Of a stretch of DNA of 64,000 bases, positions 36,188 through 46,430 are shown one piece after another (position 1 is the first letter of the stretch; every line of letters begins with the position of its first letter). Both the position numbers and the translations under genes were made by a program. This DNA is from an uncultured Flavobacteriales bacterium (lineage in GTDB: Bacteria; Bacteroidota; Bacteroidia; Flavobacteriales_D; Parvicellaceae): the NCBI GenBank assembly GCA_943787725.1, contig CALSNM010000014.1, positions 62,001 through 126,000 on the forward strand, given 5' to 3'. Under the pieces are notes generated by a model. It saw only the letters and a list, made by a program, of their open reading frames with translations. It did no database searches and had not been told where the DNA came from.

Positions 36188-37915
36188 TTATATTCTGAGG
36201 CCAATAACGCATACATCATCAATTTGCTCCATCGGTCCGCGCCATTTTTCGAATTCTGCATCAAGCAGGGAAAGCTGCTTTTCCATAGAGTTTTCTTGAA
36301 TAGATAATAGGAAATTTTTAAAATTAGTTGTTTTGTATTTTTTCCCTCTTGTTCCACCAAACTGGTCTGAATATCCGTCCGAAAAAATATAAATTGTATC
36401 TCCTTTTTCCAATTGAAAAGAATGCGTATTGTAAGGTTGGAGGTTTTCAAATTTTCCTATGGGCTGCTTGTTAGCTTTGGTTTCTATTAGAATACCATTA
36501 CGAATAATCCAAAGTGGGTTATGCGCTCCAGCATATTCTAATTTATCTTCAATTAAGCTGCAAATTGCAATATCCATTCCGTCTCTAACCTCTGTTTCAC
36601 TTTTTTCAAACTCTTGAATGACTATATCTCTGGCTTTGTCTAGTATTTGACCAGGGTCCGATAAGTTAAATTCTCTAACCGACCGATTAAGCGCATTATT
36701 GCATACCACGCTTATCATTGCTCCGGGAACTCCATGTCCTGTGCAATCTGCAACTGCAAAAAGAATTCTATCCGCTTTGGCTTCCATCCAGTAAAAATCG
36801 CCCGCAACAATGTCTTTTGGCTTGTACAAAACAAATGAATCTTTTAAAAATTCATTAATTACTTTTGACGATGGCAGTATTGCGCTTTGTATTGTTTTAG
36901 CGTATTCAATACTGTCTGTTATTTCTTGACTTTTTTCTTCGACAATCAATTTCTGATGATGAATTTCTTTCAAAGATGCTTGTAGCTTTTCTTCTGCTTC
37001 TATTCTTTTCGCTATTTGCTTTTGTAAGGAACGATTCCAAAAAATAATGATTCCAATAACGACCATTACAATCAAAGCACAAATAGCTGCAATTTTCCAT
37101 ATACGTGTCATATCAACGCCATACTCATACTTTACTGTTACCCAGTCATTTATTATTTCTTGTTTTTCCTTATTTGATATGGAATTCAATGATTTTTCTA
37201 AAATACTAAGAAGTGTATCATTTCCTTTTAATACAGACATATGTAAATTATAATCATATTCTTTTACCTCAGCAGCAATCTGTAAATGGTCAAATCCACT
37301 GTAGTTCATATAATAACTTGCTATTGGCAGTCCTGCTATCGTTGCATCTGCTTCTTTGGTCAGTATTTTAAACAAGGCTTCTTCCAAATTATTGGTATAG
37401 ATAATCGTGAAATTTGGATAATCACGTTCAATTAACTCGGTAATCACATATCCTCGAGGTAAAGCAATTTTCAAATTGTTTAAGTCGTTAATATCACCAA
37501 TGAATTCACCTTCTTCGGAATTTATTATTACAAAAGAAAAAGAAACATAAGACGATGTAAAATCCATGAATTGGAGTCTATCTTCCGTCACAGCTATTAT
37601 TGGCAATACCTGCAGTTTTTCCGATTTTAAAGACGCTACAGAAGACAACCAACCTTGGTTTGGAAGTGGCTGTAAATTTATACCTGAACGGCTACGAATA
37701 ATATCTATAATTGGTTCAACAATACCATCATGATTGCCATTTTCATTAATAAATTCATAGGGTTTCCAATCCGGATCATATCCAAAATACACCGTATCGT
37801 TGTTTTCAATCCATTCTTTCTCAATAACAGATAAATCTATTGCCGTTTGACCGATCAATTTTATCGAATGAAGAAATTGAAGTCCCAAGAAAAATACTAA
37901 TAAGAATTTTTTCAT
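36188..37915 (-). CDS. Periplasmic sensor SpoIIE-type phosphatase (SBP3 domain)
   Basis: 575 residues. Signal peptide ends near residue 23. Residues about 38-250 are a family 3 solute-binding domain (YFGYDPDWKPYEFINENGNH, MDFTSSYVSFSF, KIALPRGYVITELI). A membrane segment (IAAICALIVMVVIGIIIFW) and coiled coil follow, then the linker ITDSIEYAKTIQSAILPS and a PP2C/SpoIIE phosphatase: VAGDFYWMEA, VADCTGHGVPGAM, RDGMDIAIC, and terminal QIDDVCVIGLRI. The metal-binding aspartates are present. It probably senses an amino acid or similar ligand in the periplasm and dephosphorylates an anti-sigma-antagonist-like partner not encoded here. One of three such phosphatases in the window. Confidence 0.87.
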   Translation of the reverse strand: MKKFLLVFFLGLQFLHSIKLIGQTAIDLSVIEKEWIENNDTVYFGYDPDWKPYEFINENGNHDGIVEPIIDIIRSRSGINLQPLPNQGWLSSVASLKSEKLQVLPIIAVTEDRLQFMDFTSSYVSFSFVIINSEEGEFIGDINDLNNLKIALPRGYVITELIERDYPNFTIIYTNNLEEALFKILTKEADATIAGLPIASYYMNYSGFDHLQIAAEVKEYDYNLHMSVLKGNDTLLSILEKSLNSISNKEKQEIINDWVTVKYEYGVDMTRIWKIAAICALIVMVVIGIIIFWNRSLQKQIAKRIEAEEKLQASLKEIHHQKLIVEEKSQEITDSIEYAKTIQSAILPSSKVINEFLKDSFVLYKPKDIVAGDFYWMEAKADRILFAVADCTGHGVPGAMISVVCNNALNRSVREFNLSDPGQILDKARDIVIQEFEKSETEVRDGMDIAICSLIEDKLEYAGAHNPLWIIRNGILIETKANKQPIGKFENLQPYNTHSFQLEKGDTIYIFSDGYSDQFGGTRGKKYKTTNFKNFLLSIQENSMEKQLSLLDAEFEKWRGPMEQIDDVCVIGLRI

Positions 37916-37932
37916 ATTCTATGCTATGCTAA

Positions 37933-37940
37933 CAAATATA
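37933..37940 (-). promoter_or_regulatory. Candidate -7 box for the SBP3-phosphatase gene
   Basis: On the minus strand TATATTTG fits TAnnTTTG, 17 bases before the ATG at 37915. No matching -33 element at 19 bases is evident. Confidence 0.4.
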
Positions 37941-38119
37941 GGAGTAAGCTATGAGAAAAAGTTAATTACTCTTAATATATATGATAGTAAATATCGATAA
38001 TTCTAAATTCTGTGAAGGTTTTATTGTTTTCCACACTATGTTAATAAGTTGCTTTCACATTTGGCATGGATTTTAATATATTCGGACTTCTTAAAAAAAA
38101 ATAACTCTAAAACTGGTTT

Positions 38120-39208
38120 ATGAAAAACATGCTAGCGGTATTTGTTACAACATTAATTACACTTGGCTTTTCAGCCCAAGAATTATCACTTGAGGAACAA
38201 GCCTTTCAGGATTCAATCAATGCATTGAATACAGCTAGCGCTGCAACAGCAGAATCACAAGAAGCTTACAACAATGGAATCGCATTGTTTGGTAATGAAA
38301 AATACAAAGAAGCTGTAGCAGCTTTTGATAAATCAATTTCAGGTGATTCAAAATTTGAAGCTGCATACTATAATAAAGGGGTAGCGCAATACCAAATGAA
38401 AGCATACAAAGCCAGTGTAGGGACATTTACGAAGTTATTAGACATAAACAAGGAGCATGGAAAAGGGTATTTCCAGCGAGCACAGGCACATCAAAAATTG
38501 AATAATTTAGATGATGCGATTAATGATTATGATTATTCCATATTGATGGATGCTGACAATTACAATGCCTATTACAATGCAGGGGGGGTTAATTTTCTGA
38601 AAAAGGATTATGAAAAAGCAATAAAATTATTTACCAAAGCCATTGCAATTAAACCTGATTTTGGCGATGCATACAATGATAGAGGAAGTAGCTATAGAAT
38701 GTTAAGAAAATTCGACTTGGCTTTAGCAGATTATAAAAAAGCCGGAAAATATATGCCAAAACATGCATTTGTTTTTAATAATCTAGGGGCAGTTAAGAAG
38801 ATGTTAAAAGATTTTGAAGGAGCTAAAGCTGCATACGGTAAAGCATTAGCGCTGGACTCCAAATTTTATCTAGCCTACAATAATAGAGGTGCTATGAGTT
38901 TTGAGCAAGGAAAATACGACGAAGCTTTACGCGACTTTGACAAAGCGATTGAAATCAATCCAAAATATGCACCTGCATATAACAATAGAGGTACTGTAAA
39001 AGACAAAAAGAAAAAATATAAAGAAGCGATTAAAGATTTTGATTTAGCTATTTCTTTGAATAAAAATTATGCAAATGCATATGCAAATAGGGGCACAGCA
39101 AAAGAAATGAACCGTGATATGGAAGGAGCATGTATGGATTGGGCAAAAGCCAGAGAGTTGGGTTCTGATGTTGGAAAAGCATACCAATCAGAAAATTGTG
39201 AATTTTAA
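38120..39208 (+). CDS. Secreted tetratricopeptide-repeat protein
   Basis: 362 residues. Signal peptide MKNMLAVFVTTLITLGFSA then Q; after a short linker about eight TPRs of 34 residues run to the end (KEAVAAFDKSISGDSKFEAA; KDYEKAIKLFTKAIAIKPDF; GKYDEALRDFDKAIEINPKY; KKYKEAIKDFDLAISLNKNY), with NNRGAMSFEQGK-type turns. It is a periplasmic or outer-membrane-associated scaffold by inference. It precedes the PorE-like gene by 29 bases on the same strand, so the pair is likely one operon and may form a complex at the peptidoglycan-outer-membrane interface. Confidence 0.85.
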   Translation: MKNMLAVFVTTLITLGFSAQELSLEEQAFQDSINALNTASAATAESQEAYNNGIALFGNEKYKEAVAAFDKSISGDSKFEAAYYNKGVAQYQMKAYKASVGTFTKLLDINKEHGKGYFQRAQAHQKLNNLDDAINDYDYSILMDADNYNAYYNAGGVNFLKKDYEKAIKLFTKAIAIKPDFGDAYNDRGSSYRMLRKFDLALADYKKAGKYMPKHAFVFNNLGAVKKMLKDFEGAKAAYGKALALDSKFYLAYNNRGAMSFEQGKYDEALRDFDKAIEINPKYAPAYNNRGTVKDKKKKYKEAIKDFDLAISLNKNYANAYANRGTAKEMNRDMEGACMDWAKARELGSDVGKAYQSENCEF

Positions 39209-39237
39209 CCAATCATAAACGAATTAAGAAAGTCAAG

Positions 39238-41319
39238 ATGAAAATTATATGTGTTATAGTAGGTTGTTTATTTATTTCGAATGCCTATTCTCAGAATATA
39301 GATTTTAAAGCAGGTAATTTCAAAGATAAGAAGGACGCTTTTAAAACTGCAGTAGCTCATTTGGAAAAAGGAGATGCGTTTTTAGAATTAGGAAATGAAT
39401 CTATCTATGCAGTTAAATCTCCAGGAAATAATTTTTTGGCAGCTCTGCAAGAATATGAATATGCTTTTAAATTTAATCCCAATAGTGCAGAGTTAAATTT
39501 TAAAATGGGTAATGCATATTTGTATACGAATGAAAAGTATAAAGCACTAAAATATCTTAAAGCAGCTGAAAATTTGAATCCCGAAGTAGATCCATTTTTA
39601 GATTTTTACTTAGGAATGGGCCAACAATTAGATATGGATTTTGCCGGTGCTTTGAAACATTATGAAAAATTTGAAGAGGCAACAAAATCAAGGCGTATAG
39701 AATCTTTAGGTAATATGTTGAAGAAGCGCAAGACTGAATGTAAGCATGGAAAAAGTATAACTGCATCTCCAATTCGAGCTTGGATTGATAACGTTGGTAA
39801 CATTAATTCTCTAGAAGATGATTATAGCCCTTGTATTTCAACTGATGGGGGCACGATTATGTTTACCTCTAGAAGAGAGAATGGTCATAAAGCAGATGAG
39901 GTTGGAGTTTATGATGGAGATATTTACATTACTGAAATTAGTAATGTAGGGAAATGGTCAAGACCCAAAAATGTTGGAAAACCGTTAAGCACAGAAAATG
40001 ATGAAACTTCTACAATGCTTTCCTATAATGGTACTAAATTATTAGTTTTTAAAACAGAAGGAGAGGACTACAACGTTTATGAAAGTAATCTAAAAGGAGC
40101 TTCCTGGAGTGCTCCGGAAAAGTTACATAGAAGTTTAAATACGATTGTTAACCAAACGCATGCTACTTATAATTTTAATGATAGAAAAGTTTATTTTATT
40201 TCGGACAAACAAGTAGGATCGAGCAGTAAAGGAACAGACATATATTTCTGTGGTCGCAAGAATGGTTCAAAACAGGAATTTGGAGCTGCGCAATCAATAG
40301 GCAAAGAAGTAAATACGAAGTTTAACGAAGGGTCGGTATATATGCACCCTGATGGCGAAACGATGTATTTTAGTAGTGAAGGACATAATTCAATGGGAGG
40401 ATATGATATTTTCATGTCGGAGAAAAAACAAGGGGTCTGGCAGGTTCCAGTTAATATGGGATATCCAATTAACACTCCTTATGATGATCATTTCTTTGCA
40501 GCTACTGCTAGCGGCAAGTATGCTTATATATCCTCCAATAGAGAAGGAGGTAAAGGTGGTTTGGACATTTATAAAGTAACTTTTTGGGGAAGCCCAAAAG
40601 AGTTGATAGTGGATACAGAAGATTTCTTGTTGGCGAGTGTTGCTAATCCAATTCAAGATATTAAAATAGAAAGCAAGGTAAAGGTAAATAAGAAATCGCT
40701 AACTGTCTTTAAAGGAGCTACTATTGATGCTATTGAAAATAAACCGGTCGAAGCTAATATGGAGATTATAGACAACAGTACTGGACAGAAAATGGAGACA
40801 TTTGTCACAAACAGTGCTACGGGTAAATTCTTATTGTCATTAAATGCTGGTCGAAATTATGGAATTTCTGTTCAAGCTGATGGGTATTTATTTCACTCAG
40901 AGAATTTTGATATTCCCAAGCAGAGCTCATTTAGCATGGTAAACAAAGAAATTAAATTAAAGAACATTAAAATTGGAAGTAAAATCGCCCTTCGAAACGT
41001 ATTTTTTGATGTAGGTAAATCGACAGTAAAAGCTGAGTCCAATGCGGAATTAGATCGCTTAGTAAAGCTTTTAAAAGATGTGCCAGGGCTTAAAATTGAA
41101 TTATCTGGACATACAGATAATACAGGCAGTGAAAGTTTGAATAAGAAGTTATCTCAGGATAGAGCTACAGCGGTTGTTAATTATTTAAAAGCGAAAGGGG
41201 TTGTTACGGAAAGATTATCTGCAAAAGGATATGGTTCTTCTCAACCAATAGCAAACAATGCATCCTCTGAAGGTCGTCAAGAAAATAGACGTACAGAATT
41301 TAAAATTATTGCTAATTAG
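39238..41319 (+). CDS. PorE-like protein: TPR, PD40 propeller, OmpA domain
   Basis: 693 residues with signal peptide MKIICVIVGCLFISNAYS. Order: TPR-like helices (about 25-150; YKALKYLKAAENLNPEVDPF), a WD40-like/PD40 propeller (about 190-460; SPCISTDGGTIMFTSRRE, MHPDGETMYFSSEGHNSMGG, KYAYISSNREGGKGGLDIY), a carboxypeptidase-regulatory-like domain (about 500-575) and an OmpA C-terminal peptidoglycan-binding domain (FDVGKSTVKAESNAELDRL, IELSGHTDNTGSESLNKKLS, RQENRRTEFKI). This is the four-domain order of PorE, the T9SS lipoprotein that links the PorK/N ring to the cell wall. A lipobox is not clear here, so 'PorE-like OmpA family' is the safe name. A frameshifted paralog lies at 33959. Confidence 0.85.
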   Translation: MKIICVIVGCLFISNAYSQNIDFKAGNFKDKKDAFKTAVAHLEKGDAFLELGNESIYAVKSPGNNFLAALQEYEYAFKFNPNSAELNFKMGNAYLYTNEKYKALKYLKAAENLNPEVDPFLDFYLGMGQQLDMDFAGALKHYEKFEEATKSRRIESLGNMLKKRKTECKHGKSITASPIRAWIDNVGNINSLEDDYSPCISTDGGTIMFTSRRENGHKADEVGVYDGDIYITEISNVGKWSRPKNVGKPLSTENDETSTMLSYNGTKLLVFKTEGEDYNVYESNLKGASWSAPEKLHRSLNTIVNQTHATYNFNDRKVYFISDKQVGSSSKGTDIYFCGRKNGSKQEFGAAQSIGKEVNTKFNEGSVYMHPDGETMYFSSEGHNSMGGYDIFMSEKKQGVWQVPVNMGYPINTPYDDHFFAATASGKYAYISSNREGGKGGLDIYKVTFWGSPKELIVDTEDFLLASVANPIQDIKIESKVKVNKKSLTVFKGATIDAIENKPVEANMEIIDNSTGQKMETFVTNSATGKFLLSLNAGRNYGISVQADGYLFHSENFDIPKQSSFSMVNKEIKLKNIKIGSKIALRNVFFDVGKSTVKAESNAELDRLVKLLKDVPGLKIELSGHTDNTGSESLNKKLSQDRATAVVNYLKAKGVVTERLSAKGYGSSQPIANNASSEGRQENRRTEFKIIAN

Positions 41320-41473
41320 AATAGTAATAGCAGCGGTTCCAATTAAGTTAAGATGACTAGAGTATCTGTTTTTTCTCGACTTTTTACAATTACTTTAGCC
41401 AACTAATGCTCAGGTCATATTTTAAATTCTATAAATTAATTTAATTTCTGCTAATAAAATAGCGCTCAAAGTT

Positions 41474-41481
41474 TACATTTG
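41474..41481 (+). promoter_or_regulatory. Candidate -7 box for hisS
   Basis: TACATTTG, 18 bases before the hisS ATG at 41500. A TCTG at 41447-41450 is 23 bases upstream and is only a weak -33 candidate. Confidence 0.45.
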
Positions 41482-41499
41482 TCTTTCAATATTACATAA

Positions 41500-42864
41500 A
41501 TGAGTAAACCGTCTATTCCGAAAGGTACAAGAGATTTTTCGCCAACCGAAATGGTGAGAAGGAACTATATTTTTGATACGATTAAGAAATCATTTATTAA
41601 ATATGGCTTCCTTCCTGTCGAAACGCCTTCTATGGAAAACTTGAAAACACTTACTGGAAAGTATGGCGATGAAGGTGATAAGTTGATTTTTAAAGTATTG
41701 AATAGTGGTGATTATTTAAAAAAAGCTGATAAGGAAGCAATCGAGGAAGCGAATTCTTCAAAGTTGATTAGCTCTATTTCTGAAAAAGCATTGCGCTATG
41801 ACTTAACGGTTCCTTTTGCAAGATATGTAGTACAACATCAAAATGACATAGCGTTTCCTTTTAAACGCTACCAAATTCAACCTGTTTGGAGAGCTGATAG
41901 ACCGCAAAGAGGAAGGTACAGAGAGTTTTATCAATGTGATGCTGATGTCGTAGGAAGTGACTCTTTATTGTACGAAGTTGAAATTGTTCAATTGTTAGAT
42001 GAGGTGCTTTACAATCTGGGTATTCCAGGCTTTACCATCAAAATTAATAACCGAAAGGTATTGAGTGGGATTGCCGAAATAACAGGAGAGTCCGATAAAA
42101 TTATTGACATAACTGTTGCCATTGATAAATTGGATAAAATTGGAGAGGAAGGAGTTGTTAAAGAGTTAGAAAGTAAAGAGGTCTCAGCTTCAGCAATTGA
42201 AAAAATAAAACCTTTGTTTTTATTGAAAGGAGGTTACAAAAAAGTTATTTCAGAAATGAAAACAATGCTTCAAGGTTCAGAAATTGGATTGAGAGGAATA
42301 GAAGAATTGGCGTTTATATTTGAAACAATCAATGCGTTGGGATTGAAGAAAGCATCTTTTGAATTTGATGTAACGCTTGCTAGAGGACTAAACTATTATA
42401 CAGGAGCTATTTTTGAGGTATCTGCCAACAATGTTAAGATGGGGAGCATATCAGGCGGAGGTCGCTATGATGATTTAACAGGTATTTTCGGTTTAAAAGA
42501 TGTTTCTGGAGTGGGAATATCTTTTGGAGCGGATAGGATTTATGATGTTTTAGATGAATTAGAATTATTTCCAGAATTTTCTGCAGAATCCACTCAAGTA
42601 ATGCTTGTTAATTTTGGGATTGATGATCTTTTTTGTTTACAGGTATTAAAGGAACTTAGAGAAAACGGTATTAATGCTGAGTTTTATCCATCTTCAGTAA
42701 AATTGAAAAAACAAATGAAATATGCGAATGATAAAAATATTCCATTTGTAGTTTTTATAAACGAAGAAGAGGTTGCTAGTAATTCACTAGAGCTTAAAAA
42801 CATGCTGACAGGAGATCAGCAAAAGTTAACGATAAAGGATGTTATTACTACCATAATAGATTAA
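41500..42864 (+). CDS. hisS: Histidyl-tRNA synthetase
   Basis: 454 residues, class II synthetase. The N-terminus [18 protein letters not shown] and motif 1 region, motif 2 [19 protein letters not shown], the histidine-specific [15 protein letters not shown] and [19 protein letters not shown], motif 3 [14 protein letters not shown], and a C-terminal anticodon-binding domain ([27 protein letters not shown]) are in order. It charges tRNA-His in the cytoplasm. Three bases separate its stop from hutH. Confidence 0.97.
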   Translation: MSKPSIPKGTRDFSPTEMVRRNYIFDTIKKSFIKYGFLPVETPSMENLKTLTGKYGDEGDKLIFKVLNSGDYLKKADKEAIEEANSSKLISSISEKALRYDLTVPFARYVVQHQNDIAFPFKRYQIQPVWRADRPQRGRYREFYQCDADVVGSDSLLYEVEIVQLLDEVLYNLGIPGFTIKINNRKVLSGIAEITGESDKIIDITVAIDKLDKIGEEGVVKELESKEVSASAIEKIKPLFLLKGGYKKVISEMKTMLQGSEIGLRGIEELAFIFETINALGLKKASFEFDVTLARGLNYYTGAIFEVSANNVKMGSISGGGRYDDLTGIFGLKDVSGVGISFGADRIYDVLDELELFPEFSAESTQVMLVNFGIDDLFCLQVLKELRENGINAEFYPSSVKLKKQMKYANDKNIPFVVFINEEEVASNSLELKNMLTGDQQKLTIKDVITTIID

Positions 42865-42867
42865 AAA

Positions 42868-44361
42868 ATGAGTGAAGTACAGCATGTAATATCATCAGCA
42901 CATTTATCAATTGAAAAAATTGAAAAAATACTAAAAACAAATGTTCGCTTAAAGCTATCAGAGGATTCTATTAAAAAGATAAAGAAATGTCGTAAGTATT
43001 TGGACTTAAAGCTAAAGAGAGGAGATGAAGTATTTTATGGCATAAATACTGGTTTTGGGTCGTTGTGTAATACTGTTATTTCCAAAAAAGACTTAAGTCA
43101 ATTGCAAGAAAATCTTGTTATGTCTCATGCTTGTGGATTAGGGGATGAAGTTGAGCACGATATCGTTAAATTGATGCTTTTATTGAAAATTCAAGGACTC
43201 TCTTTAGGATATTCTGGTATAGCTTTGGAAACGATACAAAGACTGATCGATTTTTATAACAATGACATAATGCCAGTTGTTTATCAGCAAGGTTCATTGG
43301 GAGCATCGGGTGATTTAGCTCCTCTTGCACATATTTCACTTCCTTTATTGGGAAAAGGATACGTTGATTTTGATGGAAAACGACGTAAAGCTAAAGATGT
43401 TCTTGAAGAATTGAATTGGGAGCCAATTGTTTTAAATTCCAAGGAAGGACTTGCATTGCTAAACGGCACTCAATTTATGAGCGCACATGCAGTTTGGTCA
43501 TTAATAAAAGCAAATCATTTATCTGAGTTTGCTGATTTAGTAGGGACCATGTCTTTAGAAGGTTTTGATGGTAGGTCATCCTCTTTTGCTGAGGCTGTGC
43601 ATTTGGTTCGACCGCATAGAGGTCAGTTAGAAACTGCTAGAAATATTAGAAAATACCTAGAAGGAAGTGAGCTAATTAATCAAGATAAGGTTAATGTTCA
43701 AGATCCCTATTCGTTTCGCTGTATGCCTCAAGTGCATGGGGCTTCTAAGGATGTTATAGATTATGTATGGGGAGTAGTTGAAATAGAGATCAACTCTGTT
43801 ACAGATAACCCAACAATTTTCCCAGATGAGGACATGATAATATCTGCAGGAAATTTTCATGGACAGCCTTTAGCATTGAGTTTGGATAATTTGGCCATTG
43901 CAATAGCAGAATTAGGTAGTATTTCTGAAAGAAGAATTTATAAATTGATTTCAGGAACAAGGGGCCTTCCTCCGTTTCTAGTTGCGAACCCTGGTTTAAA
44001 TTCAGGATTTATGATACCGCAATATTCGGCGGCTTCGGTCGTAAGTAAAAACAAACAACTATGCACACCTAGCTCTGTAGATACAATTGATTCGAGTAAC
44101 GGGCAAGAAGACCATGTTAGCATGGGAGCAAATGCAGCCACTAAAACGCTAGAAGTAATCAAAAACGTTGAAAAAATTATTGGAGTAGAATTATTTACAG
44201 CGACTCAAGCACTCGAATTTAGAAAACCTTTGAAGTCTTCTGAATACATAGAAAGCCTAATTATTGAGTTTAGAAAACTTGTTCCATTTGTGGGTGATGA
44301 TAAAATCATGCACGATGAAATGGAAAAATCACGAGTATTTGTCCAAGATTTTGAATTTTAA
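42868..44361 (+). CDS. hutH: Histidine ammonia-lyase
   Basis: 497 residues. The self-forming MIO cofactor triad Ala146-Ser147-Gly148 lies in QGSLGASGDLAPLAH; YGINTGFG supplies the active-site tyrosine. Met85-Ser86-His87 in NLVMSHACG matches the Ser-His pair of histidine rather than tyrosine or phenylalanine lyases. NSVTDNPTIF and DSSNGQEDHVSMGANAA are further signatures. It converts L-histidine to urocanate and ammonia. No hutU, hutI or hutG is adjacent; it sits three bases after hisS and three bases before a hydrolase, an unusual setting for a catabolic gene. Confidence 0.93.
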   Translation: MSEVQHVISSAHLSIEKIEKILKTNVRLKLSEDSIKKIKKCRKYLDLKLKRGDEVFYGINTGFGSLCNTVISKKDLSQLQENLVMSHACGLGDEVEHDIVKLMLLLKIQGLSLGYSGIALETIQRLIDFYNNDIMPVVYQQGSLGASGDLAPLAHISLPLLGKGYVDFDGKRRKAKDVLEELNWEPIVLNSKEGLALLNGTQFMSAHAVWSLIKANHLSEFADLVGTMSLEGFDGRSSSFAEAVHLVRPHRGQLETARNIRKYLEGSELINQDKVNVQDPYSFRCMPQVHGASKDVIDYVWGVVEIEINSVTDNPTIFPDEDMIISAGNFHGQPLALSLDNLAIAIAELGSISERRIYKLISGTRGLPPFLVANPGLNSGFMIPQYSAASVVSKNKQLCTPSSVDTIDSSNGQEDHVSMGANAATKTLEVIKNVEKIIGVELFTATQALEFRKPLKSSEYIESLIIEFRKLVPFVGDDKIMHDEMEKSRVFVQDFEF

Positions 44362-44364
44362 CAT

Positions 44365-44997
44365 TTGAAGACTCTATATCTAATACCTGGGACCGGAGCA
44401 GATCATCGTTTTTTTTCTAGATTACAACTTGATGTAAATACACAAGTAATTAAATGGACTGAATGGGGAAATGCCCAGACAATTCGAGAATACGCTGAGG
44501 TACTAAGTTTGCAAATTAATACAGAAGAACCTTTTGGAATTTTAGGTGTTTCGTTTGGTGGTATGCTAGCTGTTGAAATGTCGAAATTTCTTGACCCGGA
44601 AAAACTTATTCTTATCTCAAGTGCAAAGTCGTATAAGGAACTTCCTATTATCGTTAGAATTTCAAGAAGGGTTGGAGTGCATTATCTTATTTCCCCATGG
44701 CTTATTAAAATAATTCCATTTGCTGGAAAAATATTTGGCGTTTCTAAAAAGGATAAACGTTTTTTTGATAAGATGATAGATGAGACTCCTAAAGGACATT
44801 TAAAAAAAACAATTCGTTCCATACTACATTGGAAAAATACGGTTATTCCTTACGAAGTAATTCATATTCATGGGTCACAGGATAAAGTAATTCCAATAAA
44901 AAAAATACAGAGACCTATTGCCATAGAAGGTGGTGGACACTTTATGCTTTATAATATGGCCGATCAAGTCGGCGAAATTATTAATGAGTACTTATAA
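44365..44997 (+). CDS. Alpha/beta hydrolase
   Basis: 210 residues, TTG start at 44365 three bases after hutH. The oxyanion region is LYLIPGTGADHRFF, the nucleophile elbow is GVSFGGMLA, the acid is in HIHGSQDKVIP and the histidine in EGGGHFMLY: a complete Ser-Asp-His triad. It is short with a small cap. The substrate is unknown; hypothetical roles range from thioesterase to a BioH-like esterase, as no pimeloyl-ACP esterase has been seen for the biotin genes, but nothing specific supports this. Co-transcribed with hisS-hutH; it converges with the next gene, overlapping by six bases. Confidence 0.75.
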   Translation: MKTLYLIPGTGADHRFFSRLQLDVNTQVIKWTEWGNAQTIREYAEVLSLQINTEEPFGILGVSFGGMLAVEMSKFLDPEKLILISSAKSYKELPIIVRISRRVGVHYLISPWLIKIIPFAGKIFGVSKKDKRFFDKMIDETPKGHLKKTIRSILHWKNTVIPYEVIHIHGSQDKVIPIKKIQRPIAIEGGGHFMLYNMADQVGEIINEYL

Positions 44998-46362
44998 TCT
45001 TATTCCGACTACACAAACATCATCGATTTGATCAAAGTCATCTTTCCAAGTTTCAAATTCGGATTGTATAGCATTTAATTGATCGGACATTTTTTGCCCT
45101 TTAATTTTACTCAATAAATTATTAAACGGTTTGTACTTATATTTTTTTCCTCGTTTTCCTCCAAATTGATCAGCAAATCCATCCGTAAATAGGTATAAAA
45201 TGTTTCCTGGATTTACAGGTATATTCTTCCCTTTAAATGGTTTTTGCGTAAGAAACCTACCAATTGGTTGTTTGCATCCTTTAATTATATCCGATTCAAT
45301 TTCATCTTTATCAAAAATCCAAAGAGGATTGTTAGCTCCTGCGAATTCGATACTTTTTCCATCTTGATTTATTCGGCACAATGCTATATCCATTCCATCC
45401 ATGATTTCTGTAGCACTTTGTTCAAATGTATTGATTACCAATTCAGTTACCTTGTCCAAAATTGCAGCCGGTTCGTATAAATTATATTCTCTTACCGCTC
45501 TGTTTAAAGCATTATTGCAAACCACACTTACCATGGCTCCAGGTACGCCGTGTCCTGTGCAATCTGCAACCCCTACCAACAAACCTTTTGGTGTTTCCTC
45601 TATCCAATAGAAATCACCAGCAACGATGTCTTTTGGTTGGTAATAAACAAAGCAGTCATTAATACATGCATTTATGGACTCCCTAGAAGGTAGAATTGCT
45701 TCTTGTATCCTTCGAGCGTATGTTATACTATCTGTTATTTCTTCGTTTTTAATCTCAATTATGTTTTTTTGTCGCACTAATTGATCATTCGAAGTTTCTA
45801 ATGATAAACGCGAAATTATTTCTTTTTTATGCAGCCTATAACGTGTTTGGATCAGAAATATTAAGAATAAAGCAACTGTTAAGTTAAGAAGACCTCCGTT
45901 TATAACAATTTCATCAAACGATAGCGGGCTATTAACATAAAACATTCCTCCAATAGAAAGTAAGCATAATGTAACTAATGCTATACTGTAGCGCATTCTC
46001 CAGAGCATTAACATACCTCCTCCAATAAGAATTGCCAACATTGCAAAAGTTTGTTGCTGAAACATTTCCAATTCCATAAAGCTGTAGAAGTATCCATTTT
46101 GGATAACAAGTGCTGTGTAAGACAGAAACATGAATAGTTCTATCCCAGATTGCTTTTTATTGTGAATAAGGAGCAATGCAAGCACAAATATTGAAATACT
46201 ACATCGAATTATGCAAAATGAAAACCAATTTTCTGGCGTAACAAAATAATCGCTTAGCGTCCATAAGGGGTTTAGAATTAAAGCTACCCAGCTCGCAATT
46301 TTAAAGTATTTTACAGAAAGCGCATTTAGTTCACTTTGCCAATCAACGATGTTATTTTCCAT
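44992..46362 (-). CDS. Membrane sensor SpoIIE-type phosphatase
   Basis: 456 residues from the ATG at 46362 (the frame is open to 46386). About six membrane segments fill residues 20-185 (WFSFCIIRCSISIFVLALLL, FAMLAILIGGGMLMLWRMRY, ALVTLCLLSIGGMFYV, LTVALFLIFLIQTRY). A coiled coil and the linker ITDSITYARRIQEAILPS lead to a PP2C/SpoIIE domain: VAGDFYWIEE, VADCTGHGVPGAM, MDGMDIALCRI, LFTDGFADQFGG, QIDDVCVVGIRL. Catalytic aspartates are intact. The membrane part resembles other multi-TM signalling input modules but I cannot name it. It is a close domain-level relative of the phosphatase at 36188. The partner kinase or antagonist is not local. Confidence 0.85.
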   Translation of the reverse strand: MENNIVDWQSELNALSVKYFKIASWVALILNPLWTLSDYFVTPENWFSFCIIRCSISIFVLALLLIHNKKQSGIELFMFLSYTALVIQNGYFYSFMELEMFQQQTFAMLAILIGGGMLMLWRMRYSIALVTLCLLSIGGMFYVNSPLSFDEIVINGGLLNLTVALFLIFLIQTRYRLHKKEIISRLSLETSNDQLVRQKNIIEIKNEEITDSITYARRIQEAILPSRESINACINDCFVYYQPKDIVAGDFYWIEETPKGLLVGVADCTGHGVPGAMVSVVCNNALNRAVREYNLYEPAAILDKVTELVINTFEQSATEIMDGMDIALCRINQDGKSIEFAGANNPLWIFDKDEIESDIIKGCKQPIGRFLTQKPFKGKNIPVNPGNILYLFTDGFADQFGGKRGKKYKYKPFNNLLSKIKGQKMSDQLNAIQSEFETWKDDFDQIDDVCVVGIRL

Positions 46363-46430
46363 AGATGTTAGCACTAATATAAACAAAAATAGGTAGCTCG
46401 CTAATTTTGTTATGACTTACAATAAGTGTT

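Noticed and set aside
36188-36450. Part of a minus-strand frame overlapping the SBP3-phosphatase gene
   Set aside because: This part overlaps conserved phosphatase motifs read in the proper frame; only the short stretch 36007-36187 outside that gene is kept, as a weak LRR remnant.
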